Source: Chloroflexota bacterium
Lineage (GTDB): Bacteria; Chloroflexota; Anaerolineae; Ardenticatenales; Ardenticatenaceae
Reading direction: 5' to 3'
Length of the DNA stretch: 9,784 nt
Assembly: GCA_003520455.1 (NCBI GenBank)
Contig: DOUV01000665.1
Location: 1 to 9,784 of the forward strand
Position numbers and translations under genes: made by a program. The notes below the pieces were generated by a model. It did not search any database, was not told the DNA's origin, and saw nothing but the letters and a program-made list of their open reading frames with translations. Shown here one piece after another: positions 1 through 6,051 of this stretch; the first letter of the stretch is position 1; every line of letters begins with the position of its first letter.

Positions 1-642
1 CTCCTCGACGTCGCCGCCGAGCAACTCGAGGCCGCACCGGAAGACCTTGAGGTGCTGGACGGCTTCGTCGGGGTGCGAGGTGCCCCCGACAGCCGCCGCT
101 CGCTGGCCGAGATAGCAGCCAGTACGATGCAGTTCGGCGGGCGCTACCCCCCGATCTTCGCCAGCGCGAGCGAGGCCAACACCACCCAGGCGCCGGCGTT
201 CGGCGCCCACCTGGCCCGCGTCCGTGTGGACCCGGAGACTGGCGCTGTCACGGTGCTGCGCTACGTGGCCGTGCAGGACGTCGGCCGCGCGCTCAACCCG
301 GCGGCAGTTCGGGGGCAGATTCAAGGTGGTGTCACACAAGGGCTTGGGTGGGCGCTACGCGAGCAGATGATCTTCGACGAGGACGGCCAGCTCCTCACCG
401 CCAGTTTGATGGACTATGCCCTCCCCAAGGTGGCCGACATTCCTCCTCAGGGAATCGAGACTGTACTGGTGGAGGTTCCGAGCCCCGAAGGGCCCTTTGG
501 GGCTCGCCCGGTGGGAGAACCACCGGTGATCCCGGTCGCCGGCGCGGTTGCCAACGCTGTTCGCGCCGCCACCGGTGTGCGGGCTACGGCCCTCCCGATC
601 AGCGCCCAAGGCCTGTGGGCCCAGCTCCACGCGGCTACGTGA
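1..642 (+). CDS. Xanthine dehydrogenase/aldehyde oxidase-family molybdopterin-binding subunit, C-terminal part (5' truncated by window edge)
   Basis: This is the last 213 codons of a large molybdenum-hydroxylase subunit, which oxidises purines, aldehydes or related substrates by hydroxylation at the Mo centre. The reading frame is open from base 1, so the gene begins outside the window. Full-length subunits run to roughly 700-800 residues, so only the C-terminal quarter is visible. The segment 'VQDVGRALNPAAVRGQIQGGVTQGLG' and the later 'EGPFGARPVGEPP' are hallmarks of the family. In the second, Glu at codon 173 (bases 517-519) corresponds to the catalytic base next to the Mo ligand. Most relatives read GAKGVGE; here it is GARPVGE, which keeps the Glu. 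The usual FAD and 2Fe-2S partner subunits are not in view and may lie upstream. The substrate cannot be told from this part. Family assignment is confident. Confidence 0.93.
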   Translation, partial: LLDVAAEQLEAAPEDLEVLDGFVGVRGAPDSRRSLAEIAASTMQFGGRYPPIFASASEANTTQAPAFGAHLARVRVDPETGAVTVLRYVAVQDVGRALNPAAVRGQIQGGVTQGLGWALREQMIFDEDGQLLTASLMDYALPKVADIPPQGIETVLVEVPSPEGPFGARPVGEPPVIPVAGAVANAVRAATGVRATALPISAQGLWAQLHAAT

Positions 643-656
643 CGGGGTGATGACAA

Positions 657-686
657 GACGCCTGCCTCCCGGCGTCCAGGGGGCAG
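657..686 (+). other. GC hairpin(s) just downstream of the molybdopterin subunit gene
   Basis: GACGCC (657-662) pairs with GGCGTC (671-676) across an 8-base loop. An alternative stem pairs 662-669 with 679-686, including one G-T pair. The two are mutually exclusive. The hairpin lies 15 bases after the stop codon, where a terminator would be expected, but no T-tract follows, so termination is only a guess. Confidence 0.3.
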
Positions 687-732
687 CACGCGGAGATGAC
701 AGAAAGCTGACGTCGATTACACCATCCGGCCT

Positions 733-761
733 ATGCCACGGCCGCCAGCCCCTGCTACACT
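733..761 (+). promoter_or_regulatory. Possible sigma-70-type promoter upstream of the MFS transporter
   Basis: The -10 candidate is TACACT (756-761), in the context CTACACTG. The -35 candidate ATGCCA (733-738) lies 17 bases upstream and matches four of six consensus positions. The -10 resembles those upstream of four other genes in this window, which is the main support. Transcription would start near 768 and give a leader of about 120 bases. Confidence 0.45.
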
Positions 762-798
762 GAGCGGGTTTTACCATCGCCTCGTTGCTGACGACCCC

Positions 799-838
799 GA
801 CGGCCGACCCCCGGAACCGAGACCGGCGGTCGGCCGTC
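799..838 (+). other. Perfect 11-bp GC-rich hairpin in the MFS leader
   Basis: GACGGCCGACC (799-809) is the exact reverse complement of GGTCGGCCGTC (828-838), with an 18-base loop that itself contains two CCGG tetramers. It sits between the putative promoter and the first ribosome-binding site. No T-tract follows, so it is more likely a leader structure, RNA-stability element or DNA-binding site than a terminator. Its function is unknown. Confidence 0.6.
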
Positions 839-864
839 CGCCGTCCTTCAAGGCAGGTGTTGCC

Positions 865-927
865 ATGAGCGTGGGTGTCTTCCAACATGTCTATGAGCAT
901 CGAAATCAGCAAACACTTCCGCTATAA
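865..927 (+). CDS. Possible 20-codon leader ORF overlapping the MFS start (or trace of a frameshift)
   Basis: An ATG at 865 is preceded by AAGGCAGG (850-857) at 7 bases, the best ribosome-binding site in this leader. It opens a 20-residue frame, MSVGVFQHVYEHRNQQTLPL, ending in TAA at 925-927. It is out of frame with the MFS gene and covers all of that gene's candidate starts (875, 887, 893). It could be a leader peptide coupled to the transporter. Alternatively, a single-base error between about 865 and 893 could have separated the true start and its ribosome-binding site from the MFS frame. The peptide resembles nothing I recognise. Confidence 0.25.
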   Translation: MSVGVFQHVYEHRNQQTLPL

Positions 928-2164
928 CTTCATCGTCAACGTCCTCGACGGGAGCTTCTTCGGCTTTGCCCTGGGCTTCGCTTCGTTCGTGACGATCCTG
1001 CCCCTCTTTGTGAGCACGATGACCGACTCGGCGGTGCTGATCGGGTTCATCCCGGCCATCCACATGATGGGTTGGCAGTTGCCCCAGCTTCTCACGGCCG
1101 ATCGAGTGGCACGGCTCAGCCGCTACAAGCCGATGGTCGTTCTGATGACCATCCACGAACGGATTCCCTTTCTGGGGCTCGCGGTTGTGGCCTGGTTTCT
1201 CCCCGTTCTTGGCCGGGAGCTTGCGTTGCTCCTGACCTTCGGCCTGTTGATCTGGCAAGGACTGGGGGGTGGCTTCACCGCCACGGCCTGGCAGAGCATG
1301 CTCGGCAAGATCATCCCGGTCGAGCGCCGGGGCAGTTTTTTCGGCACCCAATCGGCCGCTGCGAATCTCTTCGCCAGTGGGAGTGCCATTGTCGCCGGCG
1401 TTCTCCTCGATAGACTGGACTCGCCGCTCGACTTTAGTCTCTGTTTTCTGCTCGCTACCATCGCGATGACGATCTCATGGATCTTCCTGGGGAAAACGCG
1501 CGAGCCGGTGGGGCCGCCGACCGGCGGGGCTGCCAACCGGCGCGCCTTCTGGGACAACCTGGGCCTGATTTTGCGGCGCGACGTCAACTTCCGCTGGTTT
1601 GTGGCCATGCGAATGCTCTCGCAACTGGCGATGATGGCCGTGGCGTTCTACACCGTCTACGCCGTGCGGCGGCACGGTATGAGTGAAGGGACCGCCGGGC
1701 TGATGACGGGTGTTCTCCTCGCGACCCAGACGGTCGCCAACCCCATCATGGGATTGATCGGCGACCGCCGAGGCCACCGCGTCGTCATGGAGGTTGGGGC
1801 GCTCGCGGCCACCGGCAGCGCCTTGCTGGCCTGGCTGGTACCGGGCATGGGTTGGTTCTATCTGGTCTTCATGTTGACCGGCATCGCGAACGTGGCCTTC
1901 TGGACGACGAGCATGGCCATGACCCTGGAGTTTGGGACTGAGGCCGAGCGGCCGGCCTACATCGGTCTCGCCAACACGCTGGTGGCTCCGAGCACGATGC
2001 TGGCGCCACTCGTGGGCGGCTGGCTCGCCGATGCCGCGGGCTACCAGGCCACCTTCCTGGTGGCGGCCGCCGGCGGGCTCCTGACTACTCTGATCCTGCA
2101 CCTCATGGTGCGCGACCCTCGCCAGGCGCTCTACAGTTGTGCGACGCCAATCGGCAGTGACTGA
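887..2164 (+). CDS. MFS transporter, 12 predicted transmembrane helices
   Basis: A 425-residue integral inner-membrane protein of the major facilitator superfamily, expected to be a secondary transporter. Hydrophobic segments lie at roughly 21-42, 49-69, 82-104, 111-130, 158-175, 184-202, 236-258, 269-290, 300-318, 323-345, 358-381 and 388-408, with the central loop (about 203-235) expected between helices 6 and 7. A motif-A-like sequence, GLIGDRRGHRVVM (289-301), sits between helices 8 and 9 as in many MFS proteins. The N-terminal copy is degenerate (LTADRVARLSRYKP). The start is uncertain: ATG 887 is used here, but GTG 875 and ATG 893 are in frame and none has a good ribosome-binding site. 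The substrate is unknown. The neighbours are catabolic enzymes, which is weak evidence for uptake of a small organic compound. No terminator is evident after the stop. Confidence 0.88.
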   Translation: MSMSIEISKHFRYNFIVNVLDGSFFGFALGFASFVTILPLFVSTMTDSAVLIGFIPAIHMMGWQLPQLLTADRVARLSRYKPMVVLMTIHERIPFLGLAVVAWFLPVLGRELALLLTFGLLIWQGLGGGFTATAWQSMLGKIIPVERRGSFFGTQSAAANLFASGSAIVAGVLLDRLDSPLDFSLCFLLATIAMTISWIFLGKTREPVGPPTGGAANRRAFWDNLGLILRRDVNFRWFVAMRMLSQLAMMAVAFYTVYAVRRHGMSEGTAGLMTGVLLATQTVANPIMGLIGDRRGHRVVMEVGALAATGSALLAWLVPGMGWFYLVFMLTGIANVAFWTTSMAMTLEFGTEAERPAYIGLANTLVAPSTMLAPLVGGWLADAAGYQATFLVAAAGGLLTTLILHLMVRDPRQALYSCATPIGSD

Positions 2165-2214
2165 CCGCGCCATCGCGATCTGCGCCTTCAATGCTGCGAA
2201 CAGTGCTTTCGACC

Positions 2215-2243
2215 TTGCCCAAAACCGGCGCTCGCGCTACGAT
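2215..2243 (+). promoter_or_regulatory. Sigma-70-type promoter for the small membrane protein / amidohydrolase pair
   Basis: TTGCCC (2215-2220) and TACGAT (2238-2243) are separated by exactly 17 bases. Transcription would start near 2250, immediately before the AGGGAG ribosome-binding site (2247-2252) and the GTG start at 2258. The message would therefore have a very short leader, unless translation begins at GTG 2273 instead. Confidence 0.6.
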
Positions 2244-2257
2244 GCCAGGGAGCGCGA

Positions 2258-2578
2258 GTGAAAAGGGATGTCGTGAGTCTGATTGCCGCAATCTTCAGTC
2301 TCGTCGTTTTGGGCGGCGCCTGGATGGTGGGGCGCTGGTTGCGCGCCCGCGGGATTTTCCTGCCCCCTCTGCGCGCGCTTCTGGCCTGGGTTGTCGGCGG
2401 CGGCCTGCTGCTGCTCATCGGACTGGTCCGCGACATCGACCTCAACCCGGTCGCCACGGTGCTTCTGCTGGCCGGGGTGCTGCTCCTTCTGCGCCTCACG
2501 AGCGACCGGATCCCTCCCGGCCCCTGGTGGGCCATCTGGTACGATCTCCCCATCTGGGAGTGGCCGCGTGAGGAGTGA
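2258..2578 (+). CDS. Small hypothetical membrane protein, three predicted helices
   Basis: A 106-residue protein I do not recognise. Three hydrophobic stretches (about 7-26, 38-57 and 64-81) make it an integral membrane protein. Short basic loops (RWLRAR after helix 1, DRIPPG after helix 3) alternate with an acidic RDIDLNP loop. The last 20 or so residues are rich in Trp and Pro (PPGPWWAIWYDLPIWEWPREE), which suggests an interfacial tail. GTG 2258 is chosen because AGGGAG (2247-2252) lies 5 bases upstream. GTG 2273, preceded by AAAGGG, is an alternative that would remove five residues and better fit a transcription start near 2250. The promoter at 2215-2243 and the 48-base gap to the amidohydrolase suggest co-transcription. 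Overlapping frames in the same interval lack this coherent pattern. Confidence 0.65.
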   Translation: MKRDVVSLIAAIFSLVVLGGAWMVGRWLRARGIFLPPLRALLAWVVGGGLLLLIGLVRDIDLNPVATVLLLAGVLLLLRLTSDRIPPGPWWAIWYDLPIWEWPREE

Positions 2579-2626
2579 CGAACGTCCGGCCGCTGTGCGC
2601 TTTCAGGTCGAGATGAGGAGGGACGA

Positions 2627-3952
2627 ATGCCTCGCGTACTGATCAAGAACGCCGATGTCGTGACCCTCAACCCGGCCGGCGACGTCCTGCAAGGCGCCGA
2701 CATCGCCATTGAGGGCCGCACCATCGCCGCAATCGGCGCGGTGCCGGCCGGCTTTATCCCCGATGAAACCCTCGACGCGACCGGCCACGTGGCGCTGCCA
2801 GGCTTCTGGAACGCGCACACCCACGCCGCAATGACCTTCGAGCGTGGCTACGCCGACGACCTGCCGCTCGACCGCTGGTTTAACGAGCGCATCTGGGTGG
2901 CCGAGAGTGCGCTGACCTCGGACGATGTCTACTGGGGCGCGGCGCTGGCGGCAGCCGAGATGATCCGTGGTGGGACCGTCGGCTTTGCCGACCACTACTT
3001 CTACATGGACCGTGTGGCCGAGGTGATCCAGCAGAGCGGCCTGAAGGCGCTGCTGGCCTGGTGTGTCTTCGGGCTTGCGAGTGAGGTCGGCACCGACCTG
3101 GAAGGCTCGCTCGAGTTCACCCATCACTTCAATGGGGCCGCCGATGGCCGCATCAAGACGATCCTGGGGCCGCACGCCCCCTACACCTGCCCGCCTGAGT
3201 TCCTGACCACGGTCGCTGAGGCCGCCCGCCGCGAGGGCTTCGGTATCCACATCCACCTGGCCGAGAGCGAGGAGCAGGTGATGACCTCACTCAAGAAATA
3301 TGGCCGCACGCCCGTCGCTCACGTCGACCACCTGGGCCTCTTCGATGTTCCCGGCCCGATTCTCTGCGCTCACTGCATCTACGTGAACGAGCTCGACCGT
3401 CAGATCCTGACGATTCGTGGCGCCAACGTAGTTCAATGCCCCAACTGCCACATGAAACTGGCGATGGGCGTCACACCGGTGCTCGATTTGTTGGCGCGCG
3501 GTGTCAACGTGGCCCTTGGAACCGACGGGGCCGGCTCGAACAACAATCTCGATATGCTCGAGGAGGCCCAGCTGGCCGGTCTGATACAGAAGCAGCATCT
3601 CGGCGACGCGCAGGTCTTGCCGGGCGATAGCGTCCTGCGGCTGGCCACCCGCCACGGCGCGCTGGCAACGGGTTTCAAAGAGAGCGGCGTGCTCGCGCCC
3701 GGCATGGCCGCCGACCTGCTGCTCTTCGACTTCGACCAGCCCCATCTACGCCCGCGCCATTCGGTTGTCAGCAACCTGGTGCACGCCGCGCGGAGCAGCG
3801 ACATCCGCCATGTGATCATCGACGGGCGCACCGTCATGAAGGATCGCGAGTTGCTGACTCTCGACGAGGAGCGTATCCTCTGGGAGGCCGAGCGCCGTGC
3901 CTTCGGCATGATCGGCCGGGCGACGGGTGTGGTACGTGAGTATCGAAGCTGA
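2627..3952 (+). CDS. Metal-dependent amidohydrolase, MTA/SAH deaminase (MtaD/SsnA)-like
   Basis: A 441-residue cytosolic TIM-barrel hydrolase of the amidohydrolase superfamily. The family removes amino groups from adenosine-type compounds (5'-methylthioadenosine, S-adenosylhomocysteine), other nucleobases or triazines. Visible metal and substrate residues are H64 and H66 (NAHTH), H183 (GPHAPYT), H210 and E213 (HIHLAESEEQ), H249 (CAHC) and D300 (LGTDGAGSNNN). The C-terminal return to the beta-sandwich is marked by GVLAPGMAADLLLFDF (about 354-369) and VIIDGRTVM (396-404). Length and order fit MtaD-type enzymes; chlorohydrolase or guanine deaminase-like activity cannot be excluded. The start is firm: AGGAGG (2616-2621) lies 5 bases before ATG. 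It probably shares a transcript with the small membrane protein upstream. A xanthine dehydrogenase-family gene nearby makes a purine-related role possible but unproven. Confidence 0.9.
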   Translation: MPRVLIKNADVVTLNPAGDVLQGADIAIEGRTIAAIGAVPAGFIPDETLDATGHVALPGFWNAHTHAAMTFERGYADDLPLDRWFNERIWVAESALTSDDVYWGAALAAAEMIRGGTVGFADHYFYMDRVAEVIQQSGLKALLAWCVFGLASEVGTDLEGSLEFTHHFNGAADGRIKTILGPHAPYTCPPEFLTTVAEAARREGFGIHIHLAESEEQVMTSLKKYGRTPVAHVDHLGLFDVPGPILCAHCIYVNELDRQILTIRGANVVQCPNCHMKLAMGVTPVLDLLARGVNVALGTDGAGSNNNLDMLEEAQLAGLIQKQHLGDAQVLPGDSVLRLATRHGALATGFKESGVLAPGMAADLLLFDFDQPHLRPRHSVVSNLVHAARSSDIRHVIIDGRTVMKDRELLTLDEERILWEAERRAFGMIGRATGVVREYRS

Positions 3953-3971
3953 GGTCTGAGATTGGACTCAT

Positions 3972-4093
3972 TACCCGACGCCAACACTTGAGTAATTTGT
4001 TATTGCCACGAATTTCACAAATCTGTTTCCCTTTTTGTGTCAATTCGTGCAATTCGTGGCCGAAAGTTTATTCCTTTTCGGAGATGTCGGGTA
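3972..4093. repeat. Nested inverted-repeat element with tandem CAATTCGTG units
   Basis: Outer arms are TACCCGAC (3972-3979) and GTCGGGTA (4086-4093). Inner arms are GCCACGAATT (4005-4014) and AATTCGTGGC (4051-4060), both perfect; beyond the inner arms the match continues imperfectly for about eight more bases. The right inner arm is itself a tandem repeat, CAATTCGTG at 4041-4049 and again at 4050-4058. The element is much richer in A+T than its surroundings and has no coding potential. From memory, 'CACGAATT' repeats of this type are scattered between genes in many environmental bacterial genomes, so it may be a small non-autonomous repeat; no search was possible. It lies wholly between the amidohydrolase and the aldehyde dehydrogenase. 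Confidence 0.6.
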
Positions 4094-4107
4094 GTAAGAG
4101 AGGCACC

Positions 4108-4139
4108 CTCTTCTGAAACGTGAACTGTGAACAGAAGAG
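4108..4139 (+). other. Perfect 8-bp hairpin in the aldehyde dehydrogenase leader
   Basis: CTCTTCTG (4108-4115) and CAGAAGAG (4132-4139) are exact reverse complements around a 16-base loop. It lies about 80 bases before the aldehyde dehydrogenase start, just right of the nested repeat. It could be an operator or a leader structure. I see no clear promoter pair nearby; TTGCTT (4145-4150) with TGCTAT 18 bases further on is a weak candidate. Confidence 0.4.
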
Positions 4140-4184
4140 CGGCGTTGCTTTGGCCTCTTCGGTCGCCGTGCTATTTCACGGATC

Positions 4185-4203
4185 ACGTTTTACGGCAAAA
4201 CGT
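4185..4203 (+). other. Short 7-bp hairpin abutting the aldehyde dehydrogenase ribosome-binding site
   Basis: ACGTTTT (4185-4191) pairs perfectly with AAAACGT (4197-4203) across the loop ACGGC. Its right arm ends three bases before the AAGGAGG ribosome-binding site (4206-4212). In RNA it could influence ribosome access; in DNA it could be an operator half-site pair. The function is inferred from position only. Confidence 0.4.
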
Positions 4204-4219
4204 TCAAGGAGGAACACGC

Positions 4220-5689
4220 ATGAAAACAGGGTCATACATCGACGGGGAATGGTATCACCCTCAATCAGGCCGGATCATTCGCAATCTCAATCCGGCCGAT
4301 ACGTCTGATGTCATTGCAGAGTTTCCGGCCGCGACGGCGGCTGACGTGCAACGCGCGGTTGACGCCGCCAGACGGGCCTGGCGCGACTGGAAAAACACGC
4401 CCGCACCCGAGCGTGGCCGGGTGCTGTCGCGCGCCGCAGAGATCGCGCGCCGCCGGAGTGACGAGATCGCGCGCGCGATGACCCGCGAGGAGGGCAAAAT
4501 CCTGCGCGAAGCGCGCGGGGAGGTCGTCAAAGGCATCAACGTGCTTGAATACTACGCGGGCGAGGGCTTCCGCATCGGGGGAAAGACCTTGCCCAGTGAG
4601 TCGCGTGATACCTTCACCTACACTGTCCGCCGCCCGCTGGGCGTAGTCGGCCTGATCAGCCCTTGGAACTTCCCGTGGGCCATCCCGGTCTGGAAGTCGG
4701 CCCCGGCGCTCGTGGCCGGCAACACGGTTGTCTTCAAGCCGGCCGAACTCACCCCGGCGACCGCCTCGTTGCTGGTCGAGATCTACGAGGAGGCGGGTCT
4801 CCCGCCCGGCGTGTTCAATATGGTGGTTGGCCCGGGCAGTATCGTCGGAAACGCCATCGTGGACCATCCCGATATCCGCGCGGTCAGCTTCACCGGCTCG
4901 AACGAAGTCGGCTCGGCGCTCTACGTGCAGGCGGCCCGGCGTGGCATCCGGGTGACCTGCGAGATGGGCGGCAAGAACGCGGTCGTCGTTTTGCCGGACG
5001 CCGACCTGGAGAAAGCGGTTACCGCGATTCACGGTGGAGCCTTCGGCAGCACCGGCCAACGCTGCACCGCCACCAGTCGCGTCATCGCTTTCCCTGAGGT
5101 CAAGGACGAACTGGTGGAGCGGCTGACCACCACGGCCGAGGCCATGAAGATTGGCCCTGGGCTGGACGAGAGCGTGGATATGGGGCCGGCCGTGGATGAG
5201 AAACAGTTCACGACCGACCTGACCTACATCCAGGTCGCGCAGCAGGAAGGTGCGCGCCTGGTCACCGGCGGTCGCCGGCCGGCGGGGCTCGAGCGGGGCT
5301 ACTTTGTCGCCCCAACGATCTTCGACAATGTCGAGCCAGGCATGCGCATCTTCAAGGAGGAGGTCTTTGGCCCGGTCCTCGCCGTCGCCAACGCGACCTC
5401 GGTGGAGGATGCGATCGCGTTTGCCAATGGCGTCGAGTACGGCTTGACCGCCTCGGTTTTCAGCCAGGACATCGATACTGTCATGCGTTTCGTCGAGGAA
5501 GTCGAGACCGGGATGATCCACGTCAACGAGCCGACCATCGGGGGTGAGGCGCAACTGCCCTTCGGTGGCACCAAGGTTACCGGGGTCGGCGAGCGCGAGA
5601 TGTCCGAGGAAGGGCTCAAGTTCTTTACGGAGATCAAGACTGTCTTCATTAACTACGGTCGCAGCGGAGAGCGCTCGCTGATTCGCTAG
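4220..5689 (+). CDS. NAD(P)-dependent aldehyde dehydrogenase, alpha-ketoglutaric semialdehyde dehydrogenase-like
   Basis: A 489-residue soluble aldehyde dehydrogenase, close to the usual family length. Catalytic residues are all present: N150 (PWNFP), K173 (FKPAE), E248 (CEMGGKN) and C282 (GQRCTA), with the cofactor-binding FTGSNEVG at 224-231 and KEEVFGP at 379-385. The C-terminal pattern [17 protein letters not shown] and the ending [12 protein letters not shown] resemble 2,5-dioxovalerate (alpha-ketoglutaric semialdehyde) dehydrogenases, which finish non-phosphorylating pentose, glucarate or hydroxyproline breakdown by making 2-oxoglutarate. The subfamily call is tentative, as substrate specificity is hard to read from sequence. 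ATG 4220 is chosen because AGGAGG (4207-4212) precedes it by 7 bases and the family N-terminus (YIDGEWYHP) begins there. The in-frame upstream extension to 4127 runs through hairpins and is unlike the family. A strong terminator follows, so the gene appears monocistronic. Confidence 0.92.
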   Translation: MKTGSYIDGEWYHPQSGRIIRNLNPADTSDVIAEFPAATAADVQRAVDAARRAWRDWKNTPAPERGRVLSRAAEIARRRSDEIARAMTREEGKILREARGEVVKGINVLEYYAGEGFRIGGKTLPSESRDTFTYTVRRPLGVVGLISPWNFPWAIPVWKSAPALVAGNTVVFKPAELTPATASLLVEIYEEAGLPPGVFNMVVGPGSIVGNAIVDHPDIRAVSFTGSNEVGSALYVQAARRGIRVTCEMGGKNAVVVLPDADLEKAVTAIHGGAFGSTGQRCTATSRVIAFPEVKDELVERLTTTAEAMKIGPGLDESVDMGPAVDEKQFTTDLTYIQVAQQEGARLVTGGRRPAGLERGYFVAPTIFDNVEPGMRIFKEEVFGPVLAVANATSVEDAIAFANGVEYGLTASVFSQDIDTVMRFVEEVETGMIHVNEPTIGGEAQLPFGGTKVTGVGEREMSEEGLKFFTEIKTVFINYGRSGERSLIR

Positions 5690-5714
5690 TTCAGCTCAGG
5701 ATGATGTGTTCATA

Positions 5715-5754
5715 TTTCTATAAAAGTGGCGCGAACGCGCCACTTTTATAGAAA
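5715..5754. terminator. Bidirectional rho-independent terminator; 40-base perfect palindrome
   Basis: Bases 5715-5733 and 5736-5754 are exact reverse complements with only AA between them. The GC core GTGGCGCG/CGCGCCAC (5726-5733 / 5736-5743) is flanked by AAAA on the left and TTTT on the right, so it reads as a terminator in both directions. It lies 25 bases after the aldehyde dehydrogenase stop. The stem is longer than termination requires, and there is no minus-strand gene converging on it. Confidence 0.85.
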
Positions 5755-5768
5755 GTGAGTTACGCCAT

Positions 5769-5930
5769 CCAGCTCAGGCTGGCCGGCTGCCGGTCGAGGG
5801 AGCGCGCATCGCGGGCCACACTTCTCGATTCAGGCAGCGGCCCCGGCGAGTCTGGGGCATTCAAGTATTGAAAGCGACGACCGTGGTGGCGGGACCGTGA
5901 TTCGATCGCAGTCCCGCCGCCTCTCTGTTT
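5769..5930 (+). ncRNA. Candidate structured RNA (speculative)
   Basis: Between two terminator-like hairpins this stretch can fold extensively. CCAGC/GCTGG (5769-5773 / 5778-5782) makes a small hairpin. Alternatively GGCC (5781-5784), GCTGCC (5786-5791) and TCGAG (5794-5798) pair in order with GGCC (5839-5842), GGCAGC (5833-5838) and CTCGA (5824-5828), giving 15 pairs with one bulge and one internal loop. The stretch ends with the hairpin at 5885-5921 and a T-rich run. No good promoter is visible at its left end, and it does not resemble tmRNA, SRP RNA, 6S RNA, RNase P RNA or a tRNA. GC-rich DNA folds readily, so this is a weak call. Confidence 0.2.
5885..5930 (+). terminator. Terminator-like hairpin upstream of the TPR-like gene promoter
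   Basis: GGTGGCGGGAC (5885-5895) pairs with GTCCCGCCGCC (5911-5921) in 11 pairs, one of them T-G. A small inner stem, GAT/ATC (5899-5901 / 5905-5907), may extend it. It is followed by the T-rich TCTCTGTTT (5922-5930) on the + strand only. It would end any transcript entering from the left before the promoter at 5960. Confidence 0.5.
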
Positions 5931-5959
5931 GGCTGCGGGCCGGCCCGGCCAAAGTACCA

Positions 5960-5987
5960 TTGAGCCAGGCGCGGGGTCCACTACACT
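5960..5987 (+). promoter_or_regulatory. Sigma-70-type promoter for the TPR-like membrane protein
   Basis: TTGAGC (5960-5965) and TACACT (5982-5987) are separated by 16 bases. Transcription would start near 5994, leaving a leader of about 58 bases before ATG 6052. The -10 context CTACACTG is identical to the one upstream of the MFS gene. Confidence 0.55.
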
Positions 5988-6051
5988 GGAAATACCCGAA
6001 GCACCACCCCGGGTAAGGTGACTGTCCATCCCTGCTGTGAAGGATGCCCGC

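Larger units (their letters stand above)
5690..6051. other. Gene-free interval of 362 bases: terminator, foldable stretch, second terminator-like hairpin, promoter
   Basis: No convincing coding frame is visible on either strand; the open antisense frame at 5760-6053 is low-complexity Arg/Ser/Pro-rich and has no family resemblance. Left to right the interval holds a 40-base palindrome (5715-5754), a self-complementary stretch (5769-5842), a hairpin followed by a T-rich run (5885-5930), a promoter (5960-5987) and the ribosome-binding site of the next gene (6039-6044). Confidence 0.7.

Noticed and set aside
355..912. 185-codon minus-strand frame at the left end
   Set aside because: It overlaps the conserved Mo-hydroxylase C-terminus and the MFS leader and lacks any recognisable domain.
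4005..4060. CRISPR-type repeat array
   Set aside because: The units are two adjacent 9-mers plus an inverted copy, with no regular spacers.
4127..4219. Upstream extension of the aldehyde dehydrogenase start
   Set aside because: It runs through two hairpins and is unlike the family N-terminus; AGGAGG at 4207-4212 clearly serves ATG 4220.
4265..5554. 429-codon open frame antisense to the aldehyde dehydrogenase
   Set aside because: The sense frame has complete catalytic motifs and a firm start; the antisense translation is rich in Arg, Gly and His with no recognisable motif, a usual by-product of GC-rich coding DNA.
5888..5918. tRNA-like T-arm (GATTCGATC inside a stem)
   Set aside because: There is no D-arm, anticodon arm or acceptor closure around it; it is better read as a terminator hairpin.
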